Positions 18,450 to 27,015 of a DNA stretch of 64,000 nucleotides are shown one piece after another. The first letter of the stretch is position 1. Each line of letters starts with the position of its first letter. Below the pieces are notes generated by a model. The model made no database searches. It had not been told where the DNA came from and saw only the letters and a list, made by a program, of their open reading frames with translations. Position numbers and translations under genes: made by a program. Location of the stretch: contig NZ_WNJZ01000006.1 of NCBI RefSeq assembly GCF_024433635.1, positions 1 to 64,000 of the forward strand, read 5' to 3'. This DNA is from Ruminococcus sp. zg-924 (GTDB lineage Bacteria; Bacillota; Clostridia; Oscillospirales; Acutalibacteraceae).

Positions 18450-19094
18450 ATGACTGCGCTTATTGTTATATCGGCAATAATCCTGTTTTTTTTATTCCTC
18501 CTGTTTATGCCCGTTGTATTATATGCCGATTTTACGGACGAGCTTCGCCTAAGTATTCGTTATCTGTTTGTTAAAATCCGCCTTTTACCTGAAAAGCCGA
18601 AAAAACCTAAAAAGCAAAAGGAGAAAAAGGCTGATAAAAAGGCGAAGGAAAAGACCGAGCCTGAAAAGCAAAATGAAACCGTAAAGAAGCTCAAAGAAGT
18701 TTTGAAAAAGACCGGTGTAGGCGGATTTTTGGAGATAGTTGCAGAATGTGCAAAAATAATCGGCAGCGGCGCAATGGGAATTGTCCGACACATTGTAATT
18801 TCAAGGCTTAATATTGAAATCAGAAACGGCGGCGAGAATGCGGCGCAAACGGCGATTAACTACGGCTATATTTCAGCTGCACTTTATCCGGCTGTTTCGG
18901 TTGTTTTGAGTAACATAAAAAAATACAAAAGCGCCTGCGTGCAGATTTTTCCCGACTATGACAGCAAGAATACAACGGTAAATTGCAGCGTTAAGGTAAA
19001 AATAAAACTGTGGTGGATAGCAGACTCAGCCTTGAAAACTCTGTTCGGATTTGTAAAAGAGCTTATGAAGCTGAAAAAAATGGAAATACTATAA
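18450..19094 (+). CDS. DUF2953 (YtfI-like) membrane-associated protein
   Basis: The 214-residue protein has one N-terminal membrane helix (about 3-25) and a Lys-rich stretch (about 48-75). The conserved C-terminal DUF2953 region follows (NIEIRNGGENAAQTAINYG, about 125-143). The family is found in spore formers next to GerW/YtfJ, as here, so a sporulation link is likely. The biochemical role is unknown. The start follows TAGGAGG. Confidence 0.8.
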   Translation: MTALIVISAIILFFLFLLFMPVVLYADFTDELRLSIRYLFVKIRLLPEKPKKPKKQKEKKADKKAKEKTEPEKQNETVKKLKEVLKKTGVGGFLEIVAECAKIIGSGAMGIVRHIVISRLNIEIRNGGENAAQTAINYGYISAALYPAVSVVLSNIKKYKSACVQIFPDYDSKNTTVNCSVKVKIKLWWIADSALKTLFGFVKELMKLKKMEIL

Positions 19095-19182
19095 TGGAAA
19101 GCCAATGCTTTTTACCTGCACTTTCCAAGAAAAACCTATTATAATTTTATATATAACTAAAAATAAAAAGGCGGTGCTTTAA

Positions 19183-19596
19183 ATGAGCGAACAGCAAAAT
19201 CATCCTATTCAGGGTCTTATGGACACAACACTGGACAAAATCAAGCAGTTGATTGACGTAAACACAATAATTGGTACACCAATAACAACGCCCGACGGCA
19301 CAACAATAGTTCCCGTATCTAAGGTGAGCTACGGTTTTGCTTCCGGCGGCAGTGATATTCCGTCAAAAAATGCTATTAATAAGCAGGTTTTCGGCGGCGG
19401 CAGCGGCGCAGGAGTTTCTATAACTCCGATAGCGTTTATTGTTGTTAATCAGGGCGACGCTAAAATTTTGAGAATTGACAATGACAGCAACACTGCCGAT
19501 AAGATTGCAGAAACTGTTCCGCAGGTTATTGATACAATATCAGGCATTTTCAAAAAGGACAAAAAGAAAACCGAGGACAAAGAAATAGCCGAATAA
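19183..19596 (+). CDS. gerW: GerW family sporulation protein (YtfJ)
   Basis: Spore-associated protein needed for normal germination in B. subtilis. The 137-residue protein shows the family blocks NTIIGTPITTPDGTTIVPVS (about 27-46), SYGFASGGSD, and GGGSGAGVSITPIAFIVV. The tail is rich in Lys and Asp. The ATG at 19183 follows AGGCGG. It sits beside DUF2953, mirroring ytfI-ytfJ of Bacillus. Confidence 0.92.
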   Translation: MSEQQNHPIQGLMDTTLDKIKQLIDVNTIIGTPITTPDGTTIVPVSKVSYGFASGGSDIPSKNAINKQVFGGGSGAGVSITPIAFIVVNQGDAKILRIDNDSNTADKIAETVPQVIDTISGIFKKDKKKTEDKEIAE

Positions 19597-19650
19597 ACAG
19601 AATAAAAAGAGCATAATTATTGCTGTATACAAAAGTAAGGAGTAACTGCC

Positions 19651-20796
19651 TTGAAAAAACGCATAACAGCATTAATTATCTCTTTTTCTATGATATTTGC
19701 CATTTCGCCAAGCGTTGCCGCCGAGGATGAAATTTCGGTTTCTGCACAGGCGGCGGCTCTGCTTTGCATTGATACGGGAGAGTTTCTGTTTATCAAAAAC
19801 GGCGAAGAAAGGCTTCCTATGGCAAGCACCACAAAAATTATGACCTCTCTGCTGGCTCTTGAGGCGGCGCAAAAGAATGACAAAGAGGTGGTATTTACAA
19901 AGGAAATGATAGCCGAAGGCTCGTCTATGGGGTTGAAGCTTGGTTATAAGCTCGCTCTTTCCGACCTTGCCGCAGGTATGATGACAGTGTCGGGCAATGA
20001 TTCGGCAAATGCGGCGGCTATTGGGGTAAGCGGAAGCTATGAGAAATTTGCCGAGTTGATGAACAAACGTGCAAAGGCATTGGGGCTTGATAATACAAGC
20101 TTTGTAACGCCGTCCGGTCTTGACGATGAAAACCATTATTCAACAGCCTGCGATATGGCGCATTTAATGGAACACGCTATGAGCAATAAGACCTTTGCCG
20201 AGCTTGTAGGGCATAAAAGTGTTAAGGTTGATTTTATATCTCCTGAGGATTTGTGCGTTACATATACGTCGCACAACAGGCTTTTGTCGTTGTATGAATA
20301 CTGCACAGGAGGCAAAACAGGCTTTACCAAAAAGGCAGGGCGGTGTCTTGTTACAGCCGCCGAGCGTGACGGCAAACATCTTGTAGCTGTTACCCTCAAT
20401 GCGGGCGACGATTGGAACGACCATATTAAAATGTATGACTACGGCTTTTCACAGCTTGAAGCTATGCACTATGATGATACGGCATACCATAAAAGCGTGG
20501 CAGTTGTCGGCGGTGTTTGCGAGAAGATAAGCGTTGGTGCGTATTCCTCTGCTGACTGCGTAGTAAGCTGTGCGGATAAGGATAAAATAAAACGAGAGGT
20601 GCAACTGCCGCATTTCTTGTATGCTCCGGTGAACAGCGGTAACGTTGTGGGCAGGATTGTGTATAAATTAAACGGCAAGATAATAGCAGAAAATGCTTTG
20701 GTGGCGGAGGATAACTGTGCCGCCTATGAAGAGAAAAAGGGGATTCTTGAGCTTATTGGCGATGGAATAAAAAAGATATTTGGAATTCGGGATTAA
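19651..20796 (+). CDS. D-alanyl-D-alanine carboxypeptidase (DacF/PBP5 type)
   Basis: Serine carboxypeptidase that trims the terminal D-Ala of peptidoglycan, in this context probably during spore cortex synthesis. The 381-residue protein has a signal peptide (about 1-24), the catalytic SxxK in ASTTKIM (about 55-61), SGN (about 115), and KTG within GGKTGFTKKAG (about 217-227). A C-terminal PBP5-like beta domain follows from about 265. It starts at TTG 19651 behind TAAGGAGT; no ATG fits the signal peptide. It lies between gerW and rluB, as in other Clostridia. Confidence 0.93.
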   Translation: MKKRITALIISFSMIFAISPSVAAEDEISVSAQAAALLCIDTGEFLFIKNGEERLPMASTTKIMTSLLALEAAQKNDKEVVFTKEMIAEGSSMGLKLGYKLALSDLAAGMMTVSGNDSANAAAIGVSGSYEKFAELMNKRAKALGLDNTSFVTPSGLDDENHYSTACDMAHLMEHAMSNKTFAELVGHKSVKVDFISPEDLCVTYTSHNRLLSLYEYCTGGKTGFTKKAGRCLVTAAERDGKHLVAVTLNAGDDWNDHIKMYDYGFSQLEAMHYDDTAYHKSVAVVGGVCEKISVGAYSSADCVVSCADKDKIKREVQLPHFLYAPVNSGNVVGRIVYKLNGKIIAENALVAEDNCAAYEEKKGILELIGDGIKKIFGIRD

Positions 20797-20811
20797 GGAA
20801 AAGGATGAATT

Positions 20812-21558
20812 ATGGCAAAATATGAAAGAATAAGACTTCAAAAGCTGCTTGCAGACTGCGGCGTGGCTTCAAGAAGAAAGTCGGAGGAGCTGATTGCGGC
20901 AGGAGCCGTTAAGGTAAACGGCAGAATCGCAAAAATAGGAGATAAGGTTGACCCGTATAACGACAAGGTTCTTGTCAACGGACAGAAGATAACAGCAAGG
21001 GCAAAGCCGAAGCACTACTACATTATGCTTCACAAGCCGAGAGGATATGTCACAACAATGAGTGATGAAATGGGCAGAAAATGCGTGGCTGAGCTTGTGC
21101 GTGATATTCCCGGCAGAGTTTATCCGGTGGGCAGACTCGACCGTGACAGCGAGGGATTGCTGCTTATGACTAATGACGGCGACTTTGCAAACAAGGTTAT
21201 GCATCCTGCAAAGCACGTTTATAAGGTTTACCGTGTTACAATTCGTCCGGGCATTACAGAGGAGCAGCTGACGCAAATGTGCGTTGGTATGATGATTGAC
21301 GGGCGTAAAACTGCGCCTGCCGAGGTAAGAGTTGTGACAAGGCAGGAGGGCAGATGCGTTTTAGAGATTGTATTGCGTGAGGGCAGAAACCGCCAGATAA
21401 GAAAAATGTGCGAGCAGCTCGGTATGGAGGTTGCAAGACTTAAAAGAATAGCGATAGGACAGGTTAAGCTTGGTATGCTTCAGCCGGGCAAGTGGCGTGA
21501 GCTTTCTCAGGATGAGGTAAAGCGTCTTATGGCTGAGCCGAATACTACTGTCAGATAG
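20812..21558 (+). CDS. rluB: rRNA pseudouridine synthase (RluB/RsuA family)
   Basis: Converts a uridine in 23S rRNA (RluB) to pseudouridine. The 248-residue protein has an N-terminal S4 RNA-binding domain (RLQKLLADCGVASRRKSEEL, about 7-26) and the catalytic block VGRLDRDSEGLLLMTNDGD with the nucleophile Asp near 108. The C-terminal family motif EGRNRQIRKMCEQLG is present. The context next to dacF and scpAB favours RluB over RsuA. Confidence 0.92.
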   Translation: MAKYERIRLQKLLADCGVASRRKSEELIAAGAVKVNGRIAKIGDKVDPYNDKVLVNGQKITARAKPKHYYIMLHKPRGYVTTMSDEMGRKCVAELVRDIPGRVYPVGRLDRDSEGLLLMTNDGDFANKVMHPAKHVYKVYRVTIRPGITEEQLTQMCVGMMIDGRKTAPAEVRVVTRQEGRCVLEIVLREGRNRQIRKMCEQLGMEVARLKRIAIGQVKLGMLQPGKWRELSQDEVKRLMAEPNTTVR

Positions 21559-21568
21559 GGGAATTGAT

Positions 21569-23455
21569 ATGGCGTTTTTGCCTGTGACAAGAGAAGAAAT
21601 GGACAGGCTCGGCTGGGGTCAGCCGGACTTTGTATACATATCGGGGGACGCATATGTTGACCACCCAAGCTTTGGCGTGTCGATAATTTCAAGGGTGCTT
21701 GAAGCGCACGGCTATAAAGTGGCTATATTGTCACAGCCGCAGTGCGACGAGGACTATATGCGTTTTGGAAAGCCGAAGCTCGGCTTTTTGGTAACCTCAG
21801 GAAATATAGACAGTATGGTGGCGCACTATACAGCCGCTAAAAGAAAGAGAAGCGATGACGCATATTCACCTGGCGGCAGGGCAGGTTTAAGACCGGACAG
21901 GGCGGTAATTGTATACACAAAAGCCGTAAAAAGGCTTTATCCCGACAGCTTTGTTATGATAGGCGGCCTTGAAGCGAGTCTTCGCCGTTTTGCACACTAT
22001 GATTATTGGGACGATAAGGTCAGACCCTCAATTTTAATAGACAGCGGAGCCGATATTTTAAGCTTTGGTATGGGCGAAAACCAGACGGTTGAAATTGCAG
22101 ACAAGCTGCGTGACGGCTGTATGAAAGAGGAGCTTTATTCAATAAGGGGAATTTGCTACTCTGTTCCTACAAAAGACTATAAGCCTATGAGCGTTACCGA
22201 GTGCCCGTCATACGAGCAGGTGTGCCTGTCAAAGGAGGAATACGCTCTTGCGACAAAACGGCAGATGGAACAGCAGGACGCAGTAAGGGGCAAGGTAATA
22301 ATACAACGTCACGGCGACAGAATATTGGTGCAGAACAAGCCTATGCCGCCGCTGACAACTGATGAGCTTGATTTCGTCTACTCACTGCCGTATGAAAGAT
22401 ATTACCACCCTATGTACGAAAAGGACGGCGGCGTTCCGGGCATAGCTGAGGTTGAGTTTTCCATAACCCACAACAGGGGCTGTTTTGGTGCCTGCAATTT
22501 TTGTTCAATAGCCTTTCATCAGGGCAGAGCTATAACTGTAAGAAGCAAGGAATCAGTTCTTAAGGAGGCAAAAATGCTCTCTGAGAATCCAAGATTCAAG
22601 GGGTATATTCACGATGTTGGCGGCCCTACGGCGAACTTCCGTCAACCATCGTGTAAGATACAGGAGAAGGCAGGACTTTGCAAAAACAGAAAGTGCCTTG
22701 CTCCAACACCGTGCAAAAGTCTGCAGGTTGACCACAGTGAATACCTTGATATTCTACGTGAAATGAGAAAAATTAAGGGCGTAAAAAGGGTGTTTATCCG
22801 CTCTGGAATACGCTTTGACTACCTTATGGAGGATAAGGACAAAGAGTTTTTCACAGAGCTTGTTGAGCATCACGTAAGCGGTCAGCTTAAGGTTGCACCT
22901 GAGCATTGCTCGGCGGCTGTTCTTGACCAAATGGGAAAGCCGCATATCGAAAGCTACATCCGCTTTGCCCGTGAGTTCTACAAGACAACAAAGCAGGTAG
23001 GCAAGGAGCAGTACCTGGTGCCGTATCTTATGTCCTCGCATCCCGGATCTACGCTTAAGGACGCAGTGGAGCTTGCGCTGTTCTTGAAGAGGGAGAAAAT
23101 CCGACCTGAGCAGGTGCAGGATTTCTACCCCACACCGGGTACGGTGTCAACCTGTATGTTTTATACAGGGATAAATCCGCTAACAATGGAAAAGGTCTAT
23201 GTGCCGAAATCGCCGAAGGAAAAAGCTATGCAAAGGGCGCTTTTGCAATACTTCAACCCCAAAAACAGGGACAAGGTTATTGATGCACTGATAGCCGCAG
23301 GCCGTGAGGATCTGATAGGTACCTCGCCTTCCTGCCTTGTGCCGCCTAACGGAAAATACAGGGCGATGCAGATGAAAAAACAGCAGGGAAGAGCAAACGG
23401 CAAGCACAGACCGCAGCAAAACGGCAGAAAAAGAAATGGCAGACAGAAAAGATAA
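21569..23455 (+). CDS. YgiQ-family radical SAM protein
   Basis: The 628-residue protein has an N-terminal YgiQ domain (FLPVTREEMDRLGW at the start, then DFVYISGDAYVDHPSFG). A radical SAM core has CFGACNFCS (about 308-316), and the C-terminal part has PEHCS and DFYPTPGT motifs. It ends in a basic, Gln/Arg-rich tail. The family is widespread; the substrate is not established. The tail overlaps the next gene by 20 bases. The start at 21569 follows a weak AGGGGAA site. Confidence 0.92.
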   Translation: MAFLPVTREEMDRLGWGQPDFVYISGDAYVDHPSFGVSIISRVLEAHGYKVAILSQPQCDEDYMRFGKPKLGFLVTSGNIDSMVAHYTAAKRKRSDDAYSPGGRAGLRPDRAVIVYTKAVKRLYPDSFVMIGGLEASLRRFAHYDYWDDKVRPSILIDSGADILSFGMGENQTVEIADKLRDGCMKEELYSIRGICYSVPTKDYKPMSVTECPSYEQVCLSKEEYALATKRQMEQQDAVRGKVIIQRHGDRILVQNKPMPPLTTDELDFVYSLPYERYYHPMYEKDGGVPGIAEVEFSITHNRGCFGACNFCSIAFHQGRAITVRSKESVLKEAKMLSENPRFKGYIHDVGGPTANFRQPSCKIQEKAGLCKNRKCLAPTPCKSLQVDHSEYLDILREMRKIKGVKRVFIRSGIRFDYLMEDKDKEFFTELVEHHVSGQLKVAPEHCSAAVLDQMGKPHIESYIRFAREFYKTTKQVGKEQYLVPYLMSSHPGSTLKDAVELALFLKREKIRPEQVQDFYPTPGTVSTCMFYTGINPLTMEKVYVPKSPKEKAMQRALLQYFNPKNRDKVIDALIAAGREDLIGTSPSCLVPPNGKYRAMQMKKQQGRANGKHRPQQNGRKRNGRQKR

Positions 23456-24332
23456 GCGTATTCCGAATGCAGTCAGGCTTATAATAGTTATAGCCGTTGC
23501 CGCTTCAATCATGATAACTGCGCTTAACGGCTGGAGTGGTGTTTATCAGCTTGTCGGGCTTAGGGATAATATTGACTCAAAAAATTCGCTGACCGCTTCG
23601 TTTTTCAGTGTTGGCTGCGGTGACTGTTGTATAATAAGCAGTGCAGGCAAGCATATTTTAATAGATGCAGGCGAGAGCAGTTCAAAGGACAGCGCCTTGC
23701 ACTACATACATCAAAACGGTATTGATAGAATAGATTTAGCGGTGATAACCCATTTTGACAGTGACCACTGCAATAATTTTCTGAACATTTTAAACGAGAT
23801 AAAGGTTGACAGGCTTGTTACAAGCTATGCCTTTGATGGTGATGATTCCGGCACAGGGATAATAGCGGCGGCTCTTAAAAGCGGAGTGGCAGTTGAGTAT
23901 ATGGGTGCAGGCGATAAAACAGAGGTTGGCAATGTCGGTATAACCGTTTTATCACCGTCTGAAATTTATTCCGCAGAAAATGACAACAGCCTTGTGCTAA
24001 GGCTTGAAGCCTTCGGGAGGTCAATGCTTTTTATGGCTGACTGCGGTACTAAAGCGGAGCAGGATATTGTTAATTCCTGTGATAACTTGAAATGCGACAT
24101 ACTCAAGGTTTCACATCACGGCAGCGGCAAAAATACAGGAGAGGAATTCCTGCAAAGGGCAATGCCGGAATATGCTGTTGTGTCGGTGGGCATAAATAGC
24201 TACGGCTTGCCGTCGGTTGAAACAATATCAAGGCTTGAAGCGTCAGGCGCAAGGGTGCTAAGAACCGATAAATCAGGTAAAGTATCGTTTGAAATATCAG
24301 AAAAAGAAATAAAGGTTAAAACAGATTATTAA
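23436..24332 (+). CDS. ComEC/Rec2-like MBL-fold hydrolase, membrane anchored
   Basis: The 298-residue protein has one N-terminal membrane helix (about 14-32) followed by an outward-facing metallo-beta-lactamase domain like that at the end of ComEC. The metal-binding block is THFDSDHCN (about 107-115). Further ligands are DAGESS, MADCGTKAE, and SHHGSGKN (about 228-235). Such stand-alone proteins may be nucleases or phosphodiesterases acting outside the cell. The start lies inside the end of ygiQ, and a DUF3006-type gene follows 12 bases after it, a pairing seen in many Firmicutes. Confidence 0.85.
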   Translation: MADRKDKRIPNAVRLIIVIAVAASIMITALNGWSGVYQLVGLRDNIDSKNSLTASFFSVGCGDCCIISSAGKHILIDAGESSSKDSALHYIHQNGIDRIDLAVITHFDSDHCNNFLNILNEIKVDRLVTSYAFDGDDSGTGIIAAALKSGVAVEYMGAGDKTEVGNVGITVLSPSEIYSAENDNSLVLRLEAFGRSMLFMADCGTKAEQDIVNSCDNLKCDILKVSHHGSGKNTGEEFLQRAMPEYAVVSVGINSYGLPSVETISRLEASGARVLRTDKSGKVSFEISEKEIKVKTDY

Positions 24333-24344
24333 AGGAGAAAGCTT

Positions 24345-24506
24345 ATGAAAAGCCTTAAGATAGAAAATTTTGAAAGAGAATTTGCAATCTGCGCCGATAA
24401 GGATAAATCATATTTTGCCATTGAACAAAATGAGCTTCCAAGCTGTGTGAAAAAGGGTGATATAATCTTGATTGACGATGAGGGCAAAATTACATTAAAA
24501 AAGTAG
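24345..24506 (+). CDS. Small DUF3006-like protein
   Basis: A 53-residue acidic protein with ATG at 24345 behind AAAGGAG, 12 bases after the MBL hydrolase. It reads KIENFEREFAICAD at the start, then ELPSCVKKGDIILIDDEG, a layout like DUF3006 proteins (a short beta barrel that follows a ComEC-like MBL gene). Function is unknown. The pairing suggests it works with the hydrolase. Confidence 0.7.
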   Translation: MKSLKIENFEREFAICADKDKSYFAIEQNELPSCVKKGDIILIDDEGKITLKK

Positions 24507-24593
24507 CATTATTGCGACCTTGTTTTTAGCTGTTGTCAGATAATTTATGTTGTCTTGTGAAAATCCTAAAGCATTTCCGCAGGACTTACTGAT

Positions 24594-24810
24594 GTGCTTA
24601 AAAACGAAGATTGTACGGCTTTGTTTCCAAGCTTAGCGGCTGATTCAGGCAGAATTTTGCAAGATAAATGCTATCAGACACTGACGAAAATTAAGGCTGT
24701 TTTGGAAGATGAAAGGCTTGATGATAAGGAATGTTTTATTAGAATTGAGGAAATTGTTCGGTTTTTTGAAAAAGAAGGAAGTGCCTGTTGAATATCGCCA
24801 TGATTTTTAA
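24594..24810 (+). pseudogene. Small hypothetical reading frame, probably frameshifted
   Basis: A 65-codon frame opens with GTG at 24594 without a ribosome site and ends at a TGA at 24789. It encodes an acidic helical peptide (LKNEDCTALFPSL, DDKECFIRIEEIVRFFE). One base later another frame continues with EYRHDF and a stop at 24810. From memory, small clostridial proteins of this look end in a Gly-rich then RHDF-type tail, so a single-base insertion near 24789 may have broken the gene. The 5' end also lacks a good start. I cannot name a family. Confidence 0.4.
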
Positions 24811-24844
24811 TTAGCACATTTTATGCTCTTTTTGGCTTGAATTC

Positions 24845-24873
24845 TTGACAAAACAAAGCGTTTTATTTATACT
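24845..24873 (+). promoter_or_regulatory. Consensus sigma-A promoter for the tyrS T-box transcript
   Basis: TTGACA (24845-24850) and TATACT (24868-24873) are 17 bases apart, placing transcription start near 24880, just before the T-box leader. Confidence 0.85.
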
Positions 24874-24879
24874 TAAGCT

Positions 24880-25140
24880 ATAAAGGCTGTGAAAAGAAGA
24901 AGTAAACCTGCAAAGACGGCGCAGAGAACCCGTGGCTTGGTGAAAACGGGAGCGTTTTTCGGTTGAAATACATCTTGGAGCTGCCCTGCTGAACGCATTT
25001 GGTGAGTAGGTCGGGACGGTTTTCCCCGTTACAGGAAGAGGTAATGCAAGTTACCCGTAAAGGTCTGTACCGTGAGGTGCGGATAAATTGAGGTGGTACC
25101 ACGGACCAAATCCGTCCTCTTATCTTGAGGACGGTTTTTA
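24880..25140 (+). ncRNA. T-box leader, tyrosine specific
   Basis: tRNA-sensing riboswitch that lets transcription pass when uncharged tRNA-Tyr accumulates. The T-box core GGTGGTACCACGG lies at about 25092-25104 after AATTGA. Stem I carries a specifier loop with TAC (Tyr codon) at 24969-24971, followed by the usual A and a GGAG motif. The intrinsic terminator is CCGTCCTC (25112-25119) with GAGGACGG (25127-25134) and a T-tract to 25139. The antiterminator would use the TCCGTCC region with the T-box. It controls tyrS and probably mscL and the M15 peptidase gene downstream. Confidence 0.95.
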
Positions 25141-25246
25141 TATTTCGTCCTCTGTTATATACAGTAATGTTTTAAGTGTGAGAGAAAACACTGAAAACGG
25201 CGTGGGCATAGCCCGCAATTAAATTGCCCAACAGGCAAATATCACT

Positions 25247-25273
25247 GCAAGGTCGTCAGACTAACGACCTTGC
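25247..25273 (+). repeat. 10-bp hairpin directly upstream of the tyrS ribosome site
   Basis: GCAAGGTCGT and ACGACCTTGC form a perfect stem with a 7-base loop, 21 bases before the tyrS ATG and after the T-box terminator. Two weaker inverted pairs precede it (GGGCATAGCCC at about 25204-25214 and GCAATT/AATTGC). No T-tract follows, so it is unlikely to be a terminator; it may affect translation or mRNA processing. Confidence 0.55.
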
Positions 25274-25294
25274 CATATACGGGGGAGATTAGAA

Positions 25295-26518
25295 ATGGGA
25301 GTTTATGAAGAGCTTCAGGAGCGAGGCTTAATCGCTCAGACAACAAACGAGGAAGAAATAAGAAGGCTTGTTAATAACGGCGAGGCTGTTTTTTACATAG
25401 GCTTTGACCCAACGGCAGACAGCCTGCACGTGGGGCACTTTATGGCGCTTTGCCTTATGAAAAGACTACAAATGGCAGGCAATAAGCCGATTGCTCTTAT
25501 CGGCGGCGGTACAGCCATGATAGGCGACCCGTCGGGCAAAACCGATATGAGAAAGATGATGACAAAGGAAACAATCGAGCACAACTGCGAATGTTTTAAA
25601 AAGCAGATGAGCCGCTTTATCGAATTCGGCGAGGACAAGGCTATTATGGTAAACAACGCCGATTGGCTGCTCGACTTAAACTATGTTGAGCTTTTGCGTG
25701 AGGTAGGCGCACATTTCAGTGTAAACCGTATGCTGGCAGCAGAGTGCTATAAGCAGAGAATGGAGAGAGGCTTAAGCTTCCTTGAGTTTAACTATATGAT
25801 AATGCAGAGCTACGATTTCTACACTCTGTTTAAGAAATACGGCTGTAATTTGCAGTTCGGCGGCGATGACCAGTGGAGTAATATGCTCGGCGGTACAGAG
25901 CTTATCAGAAGAAAGCTTGCTAAGGACAGCCATGCTATGACAATAAAGCTTCTGCTCAATTCCGAGGGTAAGAAGATGGGCAAAACGGAAAAGGGCGCAG
26001 TATGGCTCGACCCGGAAAAGACAAGTCCGTATGATTTCTATCAGTATTGGAGAAATGTTGATGACGGCGACGTTATCAAGTGCCTCAAGATGCTCACATT
26101 TTTACCGCTTGAGCAGATTTATGAGCTTGAAAAGCTTGAGGGCAGCGAATTGAACCGTGCTAAGGAGATTTTGGCATACGAGGTTACAAAGCTTATTCAC
26201 GGAGAGGACGAGGCTAACAAGGCTCAGAGTGCTGCAAGGTCTATATTCGGCGGCAAAGGCAATGAGAATATGCCTGAAACAAAGCTTTCCGATGAAGACT
26301 TTGTAAACGGTGAGATTGCTGTTTTAGATGCTATGGTTAAGGCAAAGCTTGTTTCTTCAAAGAGCGAGGCAAGACGTCTGGTTGTTCAGGGCGGCGTCAG
26401 CGTTGACGATGTAAAGGTAACCGACCCGACCCAGACCATTGCCAAGTCTACACTTGAAGAGAATGGCTTTGTTGTAATAAAGAAAGGCAAAAAAGCCTTT
26501 AACAAAATTATACTTTAA
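25295..26518 (+). CDS. tyrS: Tyrosyl-tRNA synthetase
   Basis: Charges tRNA-Tyr with tyrosine. The 407-residue TyrRS has the HIGH-like HVGH (about 47-50) and the KMSKS-like KKMGKTE (about 228-234). A C-terminal S4 RNA-binding domain ([20 protein letters not shown], about 351-370) is also present. [10 protein letters not shown] and GGDDQWSN are tyrosine-binding blocks. The start follows GGGGGAG. It is the target of the upstream tyrosine T-box. Confidence 0.97.
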   Translation: MGVYEELQERGLIAQTTNEEEIRRLVNNGEAVFYIGFDPTADSLHVGHFMALCLMKRLQMAGNKPIALIGGGTAMIGDPSGKTDMRKMMTKETIEHNCECFKKQMSRFIEFGEDKAIMVNNADWLLDLNYVELLREVGAHFSVNRMLAAECYKQRMERGLSFLEFNYMIMQSYDFYTLFKKYGCNLQFGGDDQWSNMLGGTELIRRKLAKDSHAMTIKLLLNSEGKKMGKTEKGAVWLDPEKTSPYDFYQYWRNVDDGDVIKCLKMLTFLPLEQIYELEKLEGSELNRAKEILAYEVTKLIHGEDEANKAQSAARSIFGGKGNENMPETKLSDEDFVNGEIAVLDAMVKAKLVSSKSEARRLVVQGGVSVDDVKVTDPTQTIAKSTLEENGFVVIKKGKKAFNKIIL

Positions 26519-26538
26519 GAAAGGAAAGGCGACAGGGT

Positions 26539-26973
26539 ATGAAGAAATTTTTAAACGAGTTCAAGGCATTTATTATGAGGGGCAATGTACTTGATCTTGC
26601 CGTTGCGGTTATCATCGGCGCAGCTTTTCAGGCTATTATAAGCTCGCTTGTAGATGATATTATCTCACCGATACTCGGTTTGTTCGGCGGCGTTGATTTC
26701 AAGGCTTTTGTGCTCGACATAAACGGAGTACAAATTAAGTACGGTTCCTTTATCACCGCAGTTATCAACTTCCTTATTATGGCTCTTGTAATATTTCTTA
26801 TCATTAAGGGTATTAACAAAATTACAGAGCTTGGCAAGAAGCTTTCTAAAAAGGAAGAAGAGGAAGCGGCGCCTACAACAAAAATTTGTCCGTTTTGTTG
26901 CAGCGAGATTGACATAAAGGCATCACGCTGCCCACACTGCACATCTGTTCTTGAAGAGAAAGATTCTGAATAA
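26539..26973 (+). CDS. mscL: Large-conductance mechanosensitive channel with zinc ribbon
   Basis: Pentameric channel in the cell membrane that opens under membrane tension to release solutes during osmotic downshock. The 144-residue protein has the typical N-terminus ([20 protein letters not shown], about 9-28) and two membrane helices (about 18-45 and 72-95). It then departs from most family members with a C-terminal treble-Cys motif [18 protein letters not shown] (about 117-134), a zinc ribbon of 2+2 Cys. It lies 20 bases after tyrS, so expression may be tied to the tyrosine T-box. Confidence 0.93.
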   Translation: MKKFLNEFKAFIMRGNVLDLAVAVIIGAAFQAIISSLVDDIISPILGLFGGVDFKAFVLDINGVQIKYGSFITAVINFLIMALVIFLIIKGINKITELGKKLSKKEEEEAAPTTKICPFCCSEIDIKASRCPHCTSVLEEKDSE

Positions 26974-27015
26974 GTAATTTAGTTCCCACTATTCTTATGA
27001 AAGCGAGGCAACATA

